64,000 nucleotides of DNA from NCBI RefSeq assembly GCF_964656455.1, contig NC_135726.1:4040001-4104000 (forward strand). The letters run 5' to 3'. Below are positions 1 to 13,000 of this stretch, one piece after another; position 1 is the first letter of the stretch; every line of letters begins with the position of its first letter. This DNA comes from Halichoerus grypus. Its lineage: Eukaryota; Chordata; Mammalia; Carnivora; Phocidae. A program made the position numbers and the translations under genes. Under the pieces are notes generated by a model. That model did not search any database. It saw only the letters and a program-made list of their open reading frames with translations, and was not told the DNA's origin.

Positions 1-966
1 TAGGAAAATCCATAGGCCTCGAGGCCCAGGAGAAGGGTTCACAGCTTCCAAGAGGACCTAACAGGTACTTGAGAGGCAGATGTTACCAAATGTCACTTTA
101 CGTCATGATGCATCCTCCTCCAAAAATCAGCCAATTAAGGTTTGGGTAGACGCATGTAAGACCTTCTCCTCAGACAGACTGTGGTCCGTGCACAGACCAG
201 AACCCCGCAGGGCCACAAGAGGGAAGGCACCAGCGACGGGCTCGCAGCACCGATGATCTCAGAAGCATTATACGGAGGGCAAGAAGCCAGACACAAAAGT
301 CTACACCCTATGACGGCTCCGTTTACGTGAGATGCTAGAAAATTATAGTGACGGCATGTAGACCAATGGCTGGCAGGGACGCGGGCGGGAGGCGGAGGGA
401 GGGGGGTGACTCAAGGCAACTTTCTGGCATGACGGACACTCGATTGTGGTGGTGGCGGCCTGACGGGGTGCGTGTGTCAAGACACATCGAATTGTACACT
501 TACAGTGGGTGGATTTTATCGTGTGCAAGTTACACCTCAGAAAAGCTGGGGTACAATGAGCCGGTTCTAACGTGACCCAGAGAAGATGTGGCAGATGGGG
601 CACAAGAATCAAGGAGCTGCTTTAAAGGGGACAAATGGCACCATGAAGCTATTACGGGGATGCCCCGCTGGGCCACTCCCCGAGACTCAGATCCCAGTGG
701 TCTGGGCGGGGGCCCCGGGAATCTGACCTGTTGATGCCCCTCAGACACTCCCACCCCACAGCCAGGGTTGAGAACCAGAGGTCGAGGGAGAGGTCCAGTG
801 GGTCTGTGGTTCTGAGCACAAAGCGGTCGGTTTTCGGAGTGTCCGCACAAAGGGGCCACACCTAGAACTCGGCTGTGCTTCGCCGCATGACATGACCCCC
901 AACTCAGCACAATGCCTCCTCCTCCCCACCCCTCTGTTTGCAGAACCAGATGCCGGTGAGCCTTAC
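1..966 (-). other. CRISPLD2 intron 12 (partial)
   Basis: No further coding exon is recognisable. About 275-550 is an L1 3' end on the plus strand. The rest is unique or unrecognised sequence. The exon with the bulk of LCCL 2 must lie further left. Confidence 0.8.
275..550 (+). mobile_element. L1 3'-end fragment (L1ME-like)
   Basis: It has the typical order of an old L1 3' end: gccagacacaaaag, a diverged tgatggaa-type segment, then acatcgaattgtacacttac and ggattttatcgtgtgcaagt. It is heavily diverged and has no open frame of note. It lies antisense to CRISPLD2. Confidence 0.75.
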
Positions 967-1039
967 CTGGGGCAGTGGGTCCCCGCCTTCTCGAACGGGC
1001 AGAGCTGAGCAACCGTCGTGTAGCAGTCCAGGTCCTGCA
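967..1039 (-). CDS. CRISPLD2: CRISPLD2 exon 12 (residues 386-410, start of LCCL 2)
   Basis: The acceptor is TTCCTGTCCCCAG|TG and the donor CCCAG|GTAAGG. It is 73 nt. It encodes [20 protein letters not shown] and HCP, with AG of a split Arg410. Cys 391, 399 and 408 open the second LCCL domain. The rest of that domain should continue on exons left of the window. Confidence 0.94.
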
Positions 1040-4000
1040 CTGGGGACAGGAACATGGCGGGAAACGGTCAGGTCGTTGGCAAGCCTGGGTCTCAGGCCTC
1101 CAACCTGTGAGACGGCCCTTCGGACGACCAGGTCCTCGGGGCTCATGGGATCCTTGAACTGAGGTGGGATGAGAAGCCAGCAGGTGCCGAGCCCTGGCGC
1201 CGCGGGCACCTCACCTCCGGGCCCTCAAGGGATGAGAAGCCCCATGGCCTGAGCGTGTCTACAGCTCAGGAATGTTATCACCCTCAGTAGTTTCTCCACG
1301 GGACCAACGATACCTTTTATTTGCTCCCCTACCTTCTCCTCATGGCGAGTATTATTCTAATTATACAGAGGAGGAAGCAGAGACCCAAAGGCCGGAGACC
1401 ACCCTGGGTCTGCACGGGACATGGTGGGAGGCTGGGTTTCTGATTTCGGGTCTAGAGCTCTTCTTCAAGGCCACTTGGTTTTAACAACAGAGGTAAGAAA
1501 GTGGCTCTAATACTGGCCACCTGTGGTCTCTGAGAGCATGTCCGCAGCTAGTCCAGGGCTTGGCAAACTTTTCCTAAAGGGCCAGAGGCTAAATATTTCT
1601 GGCTTTGTGGCCCTATGCACTATGTTGCAACTACTCAACTCTGCTGCTGTAGCAGAAACCAGCTAACAAGGACGCGTAAATGAATGGGTGCAACTGTGTG
1701 CCAATGAAACTTTATTTACAAAGACAGACGGCAGGAAGGATTTGCCCCTGAGGGTGGTCGTTTTCGACAACCCCTGGTCCAGCCTATCATTTGGATGGCC
1801 AGGGATCTATGCAGCAATCCAACAAAGGGGATTGGTTCTGTATACCACGGGACGCTATACAATGGAAGGCAGGGGAGGTCATTAAAATTAGGTTGAGAAC
1901 ACCACTTAAAGGCACAGAAGTATCTTCCTGATACATTATTATTTTTTTAAAAAATCCGGTGACCAAATTTACGTAATTCTATTTCAATTTTTAAAAGTGT
2001 ATCAATGTATTACCAGTACAAATACTGTTAATCATAGGGAAAATAAACTATAAAGGTATCCACCAAAATGTTCACAATGTTATCTCTGAGTGGTGGAATC
2101 TGGGCCAAATCCCTTTTTTTTTTTTTAATGCTTCTTTGTATTTTTAAATTATCTGGAATAAATAGGCATTATTTTTGTAAAATGAAAAAAAAGCTGCTAC
2201 ATGTTTTTATAGATATCTAACTAGATATTCCTGCAACCAGGGCCTATGACGACAAGAACTGCTTTCCCAAAGGAAAGGAAGGGTCTGTAGGTCAATTTCC
2301 TGAGGAAGGGGCTGGGCAGCGTCCCCCCGCATCTCCATTTGCCTGAAACTTCCAGTCAAGTGCCAAGTCTGGGCAACCAGAATTCACAGCTCCACCTCTG
2401 CTTATAGCATGCTCTCCCATGGATGCACCCCACCCTGCCAAATGAATATGCCCTAGGCAATAGGCAAATACATAGGCAATATAAAATACAGGCAATAGAA
2501 AAACTAGGCCAGAGATGGCAAGTATGTGCCACAGGCTTCCTCATGTTTCCCTTTGATGTTCATGGCTGACATTACTGGTCTACCAAGCCCTGTTTTCTGA
2601 TGAGCCAAGAATGGGGCTTCAGCACCCTTCTCAACACAGGGCTCCAGCTGCTACTGTCGACCAGTAGAAAGGGACTCTCCCTATCAGGTACTCTAGACCC
2701 AGGCATTAGTATTTCTGTGACACTCAGCTGGGAGCCCTGGTCCTGTTTCTGGTGTAGCAATTTAGGGCCAATATCAAGTTCAGATATGTTTAGAAAGTAG
2801 TTAAAGAATTGACTTCATCAGGAACCCCTTTAAAAAACCTTTATAGTGCTGAGAACAGCAATATTAACAGGCATCAAACACATTCAATCAATAGCTAAGG
2901 AAAATGAAATGTCCAGGGAAACCCAAGGTAACCTGTGTATTACGATCACATAAAGAATGACTGGCCAGCTTACCTTTTACTTTTGATACCACGAATGAGC
3001 TGGAAGGCTTGTATTTGCTGGAAAAGAAAACATGAGGTAAATGCAAACATAATCATCTCTAAAAGTTCAAGATTGCTCTTGCGTTTTATTTTCCGCCTCA
3101 ACTTTGTATTTTCCTACTCATTTCCCATCAGCCTGAAAGCCCCTTCCAGAGTGGGGCTTGTAACCTTCTCTGTGCCAAGACCCCCTCTGGCAGGCTGGGG
3201 AAGCCCATGGACCCCTTCTCAGAATAATGACTTTAAAATGCATACAATAAACTTAAAAGATAAACAGGGATCCGGTTATTAGTGACATTGTTATCCAAGT
3301 ATTAAAATAACTTTGCAATAGTTGTGGTTCCTTGTGAATGCAGTAAACACACGATCGAGAGGCGAGTCTTCTAACCACTATCCTTTCAGGGTAATGATGG
3401 CAGAAACCGTGTTTTCAGATGTCTACAGCACAAGATTTCTCCCAGTGAGAGAGTCGCTGGCCCTGCTAATGCTACTCTGGTTTGGGGCCAACATTCATAC
3501 CGGCAGGAAATACTACATTTCAATTAGAGGTTAGAGAAAATAAAGCTTTGATTTGCTTTGTTTCAATGTTTGCAGACTCCCTAAAACGCGAAGAACCCTG
3601 CTCCAGATACAAAGTTGGCTGCTGGGAGGGCCCAGAAGCGGCTCCAGGACAAGCGTGTCAGGCCATGCGGGGCCCAGACCCCGCCAGCCCGCTGAGCCCT
3701 TGGTGCCCGTGCTGAGCCTTGCGTGGCCCGCGTTAGGTCACTCGGCCTCCGACAATATGTTCTTTGCTTCCGTTTAGACTTCCTTGCTCGTGTTTACACA
3801 ACCCCCGAGTCCCTAGCTAAGATGAAGAGGGAATTTTGCAAGACCTCTTGAAGAAGCAGGCCTTTCAAAGGGGAATGACTCATGTGGTTTCTGAAATGTC
3901 CTGAGTGGAGCTCCTTGGAACACACACAGGGGCTCTGGTCACCGTGGTCCTTGCTGCAGACCCTGGGATGGGCACTGACACGGGGAAGCTCTCTTGAGGC

Positions 4001-7000
4001 GATGCGCCATGGCCCAAGGCTGTAGGGAGCTGAGGCAGGGTCCCCAATGTCCCTGCTGGGCTGGGCACTAGATCCTGGATGGGGCGGGGGCTCCTGGGCA
4101 TGGGGGCGGCGCACGTTCTCAGGTGTCTGGGTAACAGAGCTTTCCTAGCAATGGCGGGAGAGTTGCATCATGTAAAAAATTGGCTGGCGGTAGCTCTGTG
4201 GACTAGCTGAGTGTCAGCCCTGGGTCCCACCAGGGCCCTCTTTAACAAGTGAGGTGCTACACCCAGAAGGAATGAAGAAACTGCCCCAAGGTCATGGGCG
4301 TGGCGGGGGGGCGGGGTTAGTGAGAAAAGAGCCAGGTCTGTTTGGCCACTGTTGGGCTCCATGCTCCCCGGTTCCTTCATGCCTCCCACTCTACAGAGAG
4401 ACCACGATGTGGCCTCCCCCACCGCTCCCCAGAAAGTCAGGGTGGGGAGGACGGCCTGCCCTGCATCCATCTGCAGACCTTACCTGAAGAACAGAATCTT
4501 GCCAATAAAAAAAAAAAAGTCAATATATTTAAAAAATGAAAAGCCTCATTCTCCAGAAAGAAAAAAATGCTCATCAAGAATAAACCTATAAACTTAAGGA
4601 TGGGAAGAAAAGCAAGGGTCAAAACTCGGCCCAAATGAAACATAGGAAAACCCACTCAGGGGAGAGATGGTAAATCGTCTGCGGGGGATAAATTCTGAGC
4701 TACGGAGTTAAGTTCATCTTTATAGTTTTTTTCCCCTGCTTCTTTATATTGTTTGGTGCTTTTTCGAAATTTTGACAATAGTTTCATAACCAGAAAAAAA
4801 AAGTGTTAAGGAATCCTCCATCCCACAGTAGTTACCTCAAAGACTCCACGCCATTCCTCTCAGACCTGACGAAGAAGGGGACCTTCCCGTTCCTGGTGAC
4901 ATCCACCAGGCCACCTTTGCCGTCCAGGATTCCGTAGTGAATGGCGGCCCGGCATATGCTGGACGACTGGGGGCAGGGAGGGGGGCACCATAAGTACATC
5001 TGAATTCATCTTTGTCCGGGCTTCTTTTGAAACGACCGGGGTGTTTGTCCTCAACCCACAAAAAGCCAAGACGTCTGGCCAAATCTCAACCCACTTCTGA
5101 CTCACCTTTCCCTAGAACATGTCTTTGTTCCCGGGGTTGCTTATCTCAGAAAACCCATCCAAGGGGCTTTACAAACTAAGAGCAGTGACAAACAGCCCTT
5201 TCTCCCCATCCAGTGGAGCATGTTAACACTCTGTCTAGGACAGAGACTGACCTTCACGAGGGTGAGCCCCAGGTCCCCAAAGTGGCTTTACTAGTCTGTG
5301 CGCCCAGAGATAGGCGCGGATCGGCTCTGGGACTGAGGGGCGGAAAGAAAATCCCGTCGTGTGAAAACCCCCAGCCTCCCTTACAAATTACAAGTGCATG
5401 ACGGGCGTCCACACAGGGCACTTACACTTTCATAGAACAGAGTTCCGAAGACCTTTGCCTTGCTGTCCAGGCAGCCTGCAGGACACTGGTACCTGATGGA
5501 GGAGAAAGCAGACGGTTTTCAGAGGTGAACGTGGTGAGGGAATCTCACCAGGAATTCATCCGAGTTCGTCTCCTTCAAGAGCTCTACTATTACATCAGAG
5601 AGAAGCTTTGGTGACGCAAAATCCACGGTGTCCAAACAAGTCGCGATTTACCCAGGCTGGAGTTCACACCAACACCATTCCAGATTCAACCTGACCTTCT
5701 TTTCCCGTGTTTAAGATTCGTGTTGAAGGCAGAGATGCGAACAGAAGGACAATTCATAGAAGAAAGAAAAGTGGCTTTAAAGGCACCAAAAAAAAAAAAA
5801 AAATCCTCAAACATCCATCATCAAAGAACATACAACTTGAAAGAAGATGCATCTTTCTAGGTGTCGAACTTCAAGGGTTTGTTTTTTTTAAATAGAATAA
5901 AATCCAATGATGATGCTCCTGCCCATGAAATGCATAAATTAATCTTTCCAGAAAGCCTTAAAAATTCATATCCTCCCGTTCTTGAACTTTTCTTGTGAGC
6001 GTATAACCCAAGCCAGAGGTTGGAAAGTCAGACCCATGTGTTATTCCAAGTGCTTATAATCGTGAAAAACTAGAAATGAGCCGGCACTATCAAAGGAATT
6101 TCCCTTAGAAATGAAGCCTTTGAAAAATATTTGACTTTGGGGGCCCCTGGGTGGCTCAGTTGTTAAGCGTCTGCCTTCGGCTCAGGTCATGATCCCCGGG
6201 GTCCTGGGATCAAGCCCCGCATCCGGCTCCCTGCTCAGCGGAGAGCCTGCTTCTCCCTCTCCCACTCCCCCTGCCTGTGTTCCCTCTCTCGCTGTGTCTC
6301 TCTCTGTCAAATAAATAAAACCTTTTTAAAAAAAAATATTTGACTTTGGAAAATCTTAAATGAAAACCATCACGCACAACCCCACGGTGCACAGAAAGCA
6401 CAAGGGAAGGGACTACATCAAATTGCCATGGATATCAAGGAGATGCCGCGACATTTATTTATTTATTTTTCCTTTAAACTTTGGTGGTGGTGTTGTTTTC
6501 CTGGATTACTTACCATGAACAAGAATACCTTTTAAAGTCAGTGGGGGAAACAGGCCCAGTAAATACTATTTTATTTATGGGCTGCCTTCGAGGAGACAGG
6601 CTGTGGACATGCTTGAGTCTGCAGGTGGGGGAGTTATAGGTCTTGACTAGAAGCCTCGAATAGTCCTTCTCCCTGTTTGCGGGGGGTCCCAACTACCCCC
6701 GACTCTGGAATTTTCTCAGTGCTATCTGATGGATGTTCTCCGAGCCTTATAATTTCTTCCCACTGACTGCTCAGGGGTGATGCTCTCCTCTCCAGCTTGT
6801 GGTACAGAAATATAGAAAGGTACGTCATCACGAAGGGACCACTCCGCGTTCCAGGTGCCCTGGAGCCGTGCACGGGGACAGGTAAGCCACCACCCCTCAG
6901 TGCCACATGTTGCTGATCTCACCAGTAAGCTGGCTGCTTTTACTTCTGCAGGACATGCCGGCCAGCTGCTTGTGGGATGCGCCAGCCCTCGAGCGACCTC

Positions 7001-10000
7001 AGCCCGGGTCGCTCCAAGTCAGCTTCCGGACACTCCTGCCAGGGTCCAAGGGGGGCGCTCTCCCGGCAAACCAAATTCCAATGCCCCGTGGCATGAAGTG
7101 GGAGCTGCTACCTTCTCTTGTAAATAGCACGGTTCACCTTTAGAGGAACGGCTCCCAGAAGCCGGAGGCAGAGGAGTAAGGACCGCTCTCTACCGTGGAC
7201 ATGGTTTTCCGACCGTGAGCCCGAGGCTCTGCGTGAGGCCACCACACATGTTGGCCCTCTGCTGCCGGAAAGAGCAGCCTAGCAGCTGCCTGGCCAAAAC
7301 CAAACCCGCCCTTCTTGGCAACCATTCTGCAACGTCTGAACGGACAATGCTGAGCGGGTCCATCAGCGAGCTGACCTCACTCGACTACCGGGGAACACCC
7401 GGGCAGGTCTTCCTCCAGCTTTGGGAAGATCAGGTTATATAGTGGGCCCGCCCTAACGTCCCCTGCACAGCACCCCGGGCCACTCTGTGACCCTCTCCAC
7501 ACACACCTCGTGAGGTCTCTATGTCTACAGCATCCATGATTCGGGCCCCTCCTCCCCACTGGGGACGAAACACTTAACTGCAATATATGTCCAGGTGAAC
7601 GGAGACCCAGAGCCTGGGCCAACTCCCTAGTCAAAGGTTATTACCACCTGGGGGTGATTTTACCCCTCCAGGACGGGGGGGCAATTTCTGGCGCCATTTT
7701 TAGTCATCACAGCTGGAGGTGGGAGTGCTCCTGGCATCCAGTGGGTTAAGGCCCGAATGCTGCTCAGTACCCTCCAGGGCACAGAACAGCCCCGCCACCG
7801 AGAACCATCCGGCCCTAAGTGTCAGGAGCGCCGAGGTTCCGAAGCCCTGCTCTGGGCTGAGACACACAGATCACCTTCGTGGGCCAAACTCTTAATAAAT
7901 GGTGGCAGTTGGAGGAACCTCAGAGACATCACGGTCAGTCTAACTTATGATCCGACCCACAACCCACAGCAGGCCCTTCAAAGGCACCAGAGGGGCCCAG
8001 CCCAGACCTTACCTGTTGCACGTGGACCCTTTGCACTTGTCCTTCATCTTGGTGTCACATCGGACAACTTGGGCTAGGAGAGAAGTTCAAGAACGCATGT
8101 CACACAAACAGGGGATAGGTCTGAGGTAAAAGATACCAGCCCGCACTCCGACGAAGTTTCCGGAACATCCTGGAATCCATGTCATAACCTGAGCGGAAGC
8201 ACTGCCCAATGGCTGCAGGCATCAGCTGCGAGGTTCGAATCCCAGACCCGGCCCTTTAGAGTAGCCGTGTGACCTTGGATGCGTGCCTTCCCCTCCTCTG
8301 AGGTTCAGGGGAGCAGCGGGGACAAGTGCCGTGGGTGCTCTTTCTGTGAGCATTCACTGAGAAAGTCAGTGTGGCCTTGGAAGGGGGCCTGGCCCACACC
8401 ACATGCCCCGAAGCCCCAGAGGGTTCCAGAAGGCTGGGACTCACAGGCCTTCTCCAGCCGAGAAGAGTTCTGTCGAGCTCTCCTTGTTTGTTTTCTAGTG
8501 ACACATCAGAATCTTGGCATAGCGTTACAGTTTGATAGAGTGACACTGTCAGGCCCACGAGGACAGAGACTGGTCAGGCAGGGCAGGGACAGAGCAGCCC
8601 AAAAAACTAGGGGGGTGTGGAGAAACACGAGCACGAGCACGGCCTTGCTTGGGATGGGGGAGCCCTGTTTTATGCTATTGGGGGCTCAGGGGACACAGAG
8701 AATCCCAGGCAGACAGCCCAGGCCTGTGTTGTGCCCATACAAAAATGCCCCCCGGAGCCCCGAACCTTCCATAAAGGGGCTACATCGGGGACATGGAACA
8801 CTGCGCTCCAGCTGGGGCAGGTGAGGGCAGAAAGAAGGAAGCTGCGAGGTGAGCGTGCGTGCAGGGCAGGGGAAAGCCGGGTGAGGGGTGAGCACAACAT
8901 TCTGCATCTGCGGGCCTCCAGGAGCCTCGAGGGGAGCCCTGAGAGGCACCATGGTGAGGAGCTCAGAGCTGATATTAGGTGGCCCCCATGACTGCACATG
9001 ATCCTCACAGCAACCCCACATGGGCCTTATTGCCCCCTTGTATGGATGAGCAAACCAAGTCTCACAGAGGCCAGTGGGGGTCCGAGTCACCAGCCAGTAT
9101 GTGGTGAAGAAGAGCCAGAGCCCACCAGAGCCGGCCCCGGGGATGCTCGTCCCACTGGAACCTTGTTTTATTTTATTTTTTTTATTTTTTAAAGATTTTA
9201 TTTATTTATTTGATAGAGATAGAGAGAGGGAGAGCACAAGCAGGGGGAGTGGCAAGCAGAGGGAGAGGAAGAGGCAGGCTCCCCGCTGAGGAAGGAGCCC
9301 GACGTGGGGCTCGATCCCAGGACTCTGGGATCATGACCTGAGCCGAAGGCAGCCGCTTAACTGAGCCACCCAGGCGCCCCTGGAACCTCCAGTTTTAGCC
9401 CAGCCCCCTTTGAAAGGCACTAACCTTGGGCTAACCTTGAAATGCTGCCAGGGGGCAGGGGGGAGAACGCCACCCAAGCACCACTCCTATGATGCTTGCT
9501 TTGGAAATGACTTAAAAATATCATTTTTTTAAAAATGTCTTAGGGCTGTGCTTTTGCAGCTACACCGCCCCCACCCCGTTCCCCACTGTTTGCTGACCTG
9601 GAGACCTCTCAGGCCTCCCCCCAGCCCCCCCAGCAGAGGCAGCCCGAGGGCAGAGGACGGAGCCCCGACTCACTCATGTAGGTCACCGCGGGTGCTTTCT
9701 TGGGCTTCGTGGGTCTGACCACCCTCGGCTGGACCCAGACGTGCTTCTCATCAGGAATGGGAGCCACCTCCACCTCATTCATCTCGTCTGTTTCGGGTTT
9801 GGGGCTGTACGTCTCTCCTTAAGAGTGCAGAGGGCGAAAAAGAGAACACGGTGGGGGGAGGATTCAACAGAAATGCACTTTACGGGGAAAACGGCAACTG
9901 GGAAAGTGGACTGGCTTGAGGTTCACGGTCACAAAGGGTCGGTTCAGCGGCAGAGAGAAAGTTACACTTCAGAGCAGGGCCGGCCAGGGGGAATTCTACA

Positions 10001-13000
10001 GCCAAGGCGAGGCGGCCGGGCTCTCTGCGCGCCGTGTTTGCCTTGGACCCAGGAGCAGCCGGGCCGCCCGGAGGCGCAAACCCCAGTGCCGCACCTGGGT
10101 GATCACAGTGGCTTCTCATCCCTCCTCCCGCACGCCACCACCTGCCCGAGGAAGCGGCTTCGGGAGGCTGCCTCACCCTCTGACCCCAACCTAGCACTGT
10201 CTGCCCTGAGGTCCCTCTGGCCCCCGGTATTCACTGGGGGAGGGGTCTTCCTCAGTCCGATGACCCGCGTCAGTGTCCTTGGACCACGCTGCGCCCCGGC
10301 GCCGGGCACACTCTGCTCCCATCTGCACCCCTGTGAGTCATCGCTCAACCAAGCCAACGCCTTTCTCTGCCCTGAAGCTTCGCTGCCCAACGTGTACAAC
10401 CAGCCAAAGACCCAACTCCGGGTTAAAAACAGAGTTACTCCATCGGGTCCCAGTATGTTTCCCGCCCCCAGGATTATCTCTTCTCCAACCATGACCACAA
10501 CCCCCAGGTTTAACACATGTTAATTAACCAAACAAATTCCATTTCTCATGAGCATCAGGGCATCTTCCAGTTTTTCTCCTGAGAGACACCTGTGGGCGCT
10601 CATCAGCACCCACCTGTAGGCCATCAGGGTACCCAACTGTAAATTCAGCCAACGCACAGGAAAGTCTTGCTGTTTTTATCTGCCTGCATGGCCTTGCCAA
10701 GGACTAACTGATGCGAACCTTTGTGGGGCGAGCGGGGGGAGCCCTCTCACCTTTAGTGTGCACACCCATTCCCCAAGGGTGTCTGAGGACCAGAGCTGGT
10801 AACCCCTGCCTTGGGAGCCCCTCCTGGGCCTCTCTGTGGCATGGGATTCAAATTCAAGCGGCAGCAAGTGCTCATGAACCCCCTAGCCTCACTCCCACTT
10901 CTCCTTAGGAGCAACGACCTCCCTTCTCCAAAGGGGGACCAGGTGTTTTGTGGCTCTGCAAAACAAGGATCCAAATTGAGGGCCAATTCTCCAGGGCTTT
11001 TCAAGGCTGGGATGTGCTGCATCTGTTTCACGGGCCAGTGCCCCCGACCCCACGCACAGCCGCCAGCCCAGGTGAGGAGAGGGGGTGGGATTTAAGTGGG
11101 AGGCGGATGGCAGTCCTGAGCCCCAGTGCCATCCTTATCAGAGCTCTGTTGATAGCCATGAGGCCACCACCACCTGCCCCTCCCACCAGCTGCAAACTCC
11201 CTGGAGCCAGGAACCAGCCTGCTTCACCCACCCCCCTGCCCCCACCCCAGACACCCAGCTCCCATCTACAGTTTTGCTCAACAAAATCTGCTGAATGAAG
11301 GATGAGCTAACCCTTAAAGAATTCTCTGAGTTCTTTCGGGGAAAAAAAAGCAAGAAGAAAAGAGTCCCAGCTGAGTTTAAAGACCTTCACGATAAGAATT
11401 CTGAAAGCACCATTTGGAGCCAAAAGCTATAGGCGAAATCTTTACGAAGACGCTGGGTTTGCAAACGCCGTTCGGCCCACATCTTCTGTCTCTGGTCTGC
11501 TCTTCCTGTCAATGTGGCCATTCAGCTTTGCCCTTCACCGAAAGCCAGAGCTATCTCTGGAATGAGCCGGGTTTTCTTCCACTGGCCTTTAGGATTTTTA
11601 TACCTCATAATCGTGGCTTTATTCAGCCGAATATAGTTTGGTAAAGCCGTCTAAAGCATTTGAGGGCTCACTATTTAAGAAAATGGGCAGACAGTCCTTG
11701 CCCTCAGACATACACATGAAAAGTGGAATGCTTACCCAGAGGACAGGCTGTATTTGAGCACATCCTAATTAAGATCCCCTGTGTGGAGCAGCGCAGGCCT
11801 GGGGAAATTCCATGCCCAAGTTCACCGCAAGGTTACTGTGCGCACCATCCAGCTCCGGACCAGGGGTCTCGGGCCCCACAGCATTGCTTACATCGGCCTG
11901 CAGGTTCCCACCTGGTTCTGTAGGTGGGGACAGAGCTCGTGGCTAATGTGTACGGGGCCCACACTGCATGATTCCCCGCCAGCTCGACACTTCCTTGGTG
12001 TGCTCTCCTTGCTCCCTTGGAGGCCTGATCAGCCCCATTTCACAGACAGGAAAACCGAGGCTCAGAGAGGCTAAGCTACCTGCCCAAGCTCACACAGCTG
12101 AGTGTCGAGCTGCCCGTCCAAGAAGCCCACACCCTTGATCACCACACGGTTTCACGGTTTCACGGTTTCAGGCTGGAGAGACGGAAACATCTCGAACGGT
12201 CTATCTTTAATTCTGCTCCATTTTCATTATAGGTCAAGGCCTTGCCAGGCACCCTCAGTTGGTGCTTATTAAGTAGCTTATGCAGATAAGCTGCTTTACG
12301 GGAGACTTTCCTCCTGGTTAGCTGAGAAAACTGGGATGCCTGCCAAGGGGACTTGGGTGTTTTCCACCAAAAATAAACAAGCACAAAGGCTTCATTGGGT
12401 GGGTAACCCAGCATCTGAGGTGACTTTGTGTGCGTGTGTTCTTTGAAAATGACTGTGTGTGTGTATGGGCAGCATATGCATTCAGATGGCCTGCAGAACA
12501 CAGCTGCTCCATGACCCTAGAGCCCTCCGAGCAAACTGACAGCTGGAACAACAGGCGATCAGGGTTCCAGGAGAGTCTGGGGGCAGAAAGAGCACAGAAG
12601 CAGGTGCACTGCCTGTGCAGTCAGGGAAGGCTCCCTGGAGGAGGTGTGACACCAGAGCTGTGTTTCCAAGGAGAGGAAGGTATCTGCCAGGCTCACCACA
12701 TGGATGAGCCCCCAGGCAGGGAGAGGGCCTACAGTCCCCACCAGGGGAGGAAGGACCCCGTGCAAGGTGCTAAGTGCAGTCATACCTCCCCACCCCCACC
12801 TCTCCGAGAGGGTAATCAGTGTGTTTATAAGGCACTACGTGTGGCTTGCCGTGTTAGCAACCCACATCCTTCTCTCTGCGTCCTCCCAGCAAAGCTTCTA
12901 CAGATGGACTCTTACTGCCACTGTTATGGATGGGCAGACTGAGGCCCAAAGAGAGCACGCAGTTTGCCTGAGTACGCACCTCCGATAACCATGGAGAAAA

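Larger units (their letters stand above)
1040..2973 (-). other. CRISPLD2 intron 11
   Basis: Holds a hAT-type element (1554-1776) and a T-rich L1 3' end (about 2040-2215). I see nothing recognisable in the remainder. Confidence 0.85.
5493..8012 (-). other. CRISPLD2 intron 8
   Basis: Contains one Can-SINE (6141-6331) and a MER20 (about 7650-7835). The rest is unrecognised. There is an A run at 5789-5803. Confidence 0.85.
8074..9673 (-). other. CRISPLD2 intron 7
   Basis: Holds a MIR (about 8195-8305) and one minus-strand Can-SINE (9164-9380). Nothing else recognised. Confidence 0.85.

Noticed and set aside
1..900. Possible exon 13 of CRISPLD2 (rest of LCCL 2)
   Set aside because: I searched the minus strand for the expected Cys-Pro-Ala-His-Cys and VFGT-type text and found none, so it should lie left of the window.
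6141..6215. tRNA-like head with A and B box motifs
   Set aside because: It belongs to a Can-SINE with target-site duplications, not to a functional tRNA gene. The same holds for the heads of the other Can-SINEs.
9741..10523. 260-codon plus-strand ORF
   Set aside because: Its first part is the antisense of CRISPLD2 exon 7; the rest is GC-rich intron sequence without a recognised domain.
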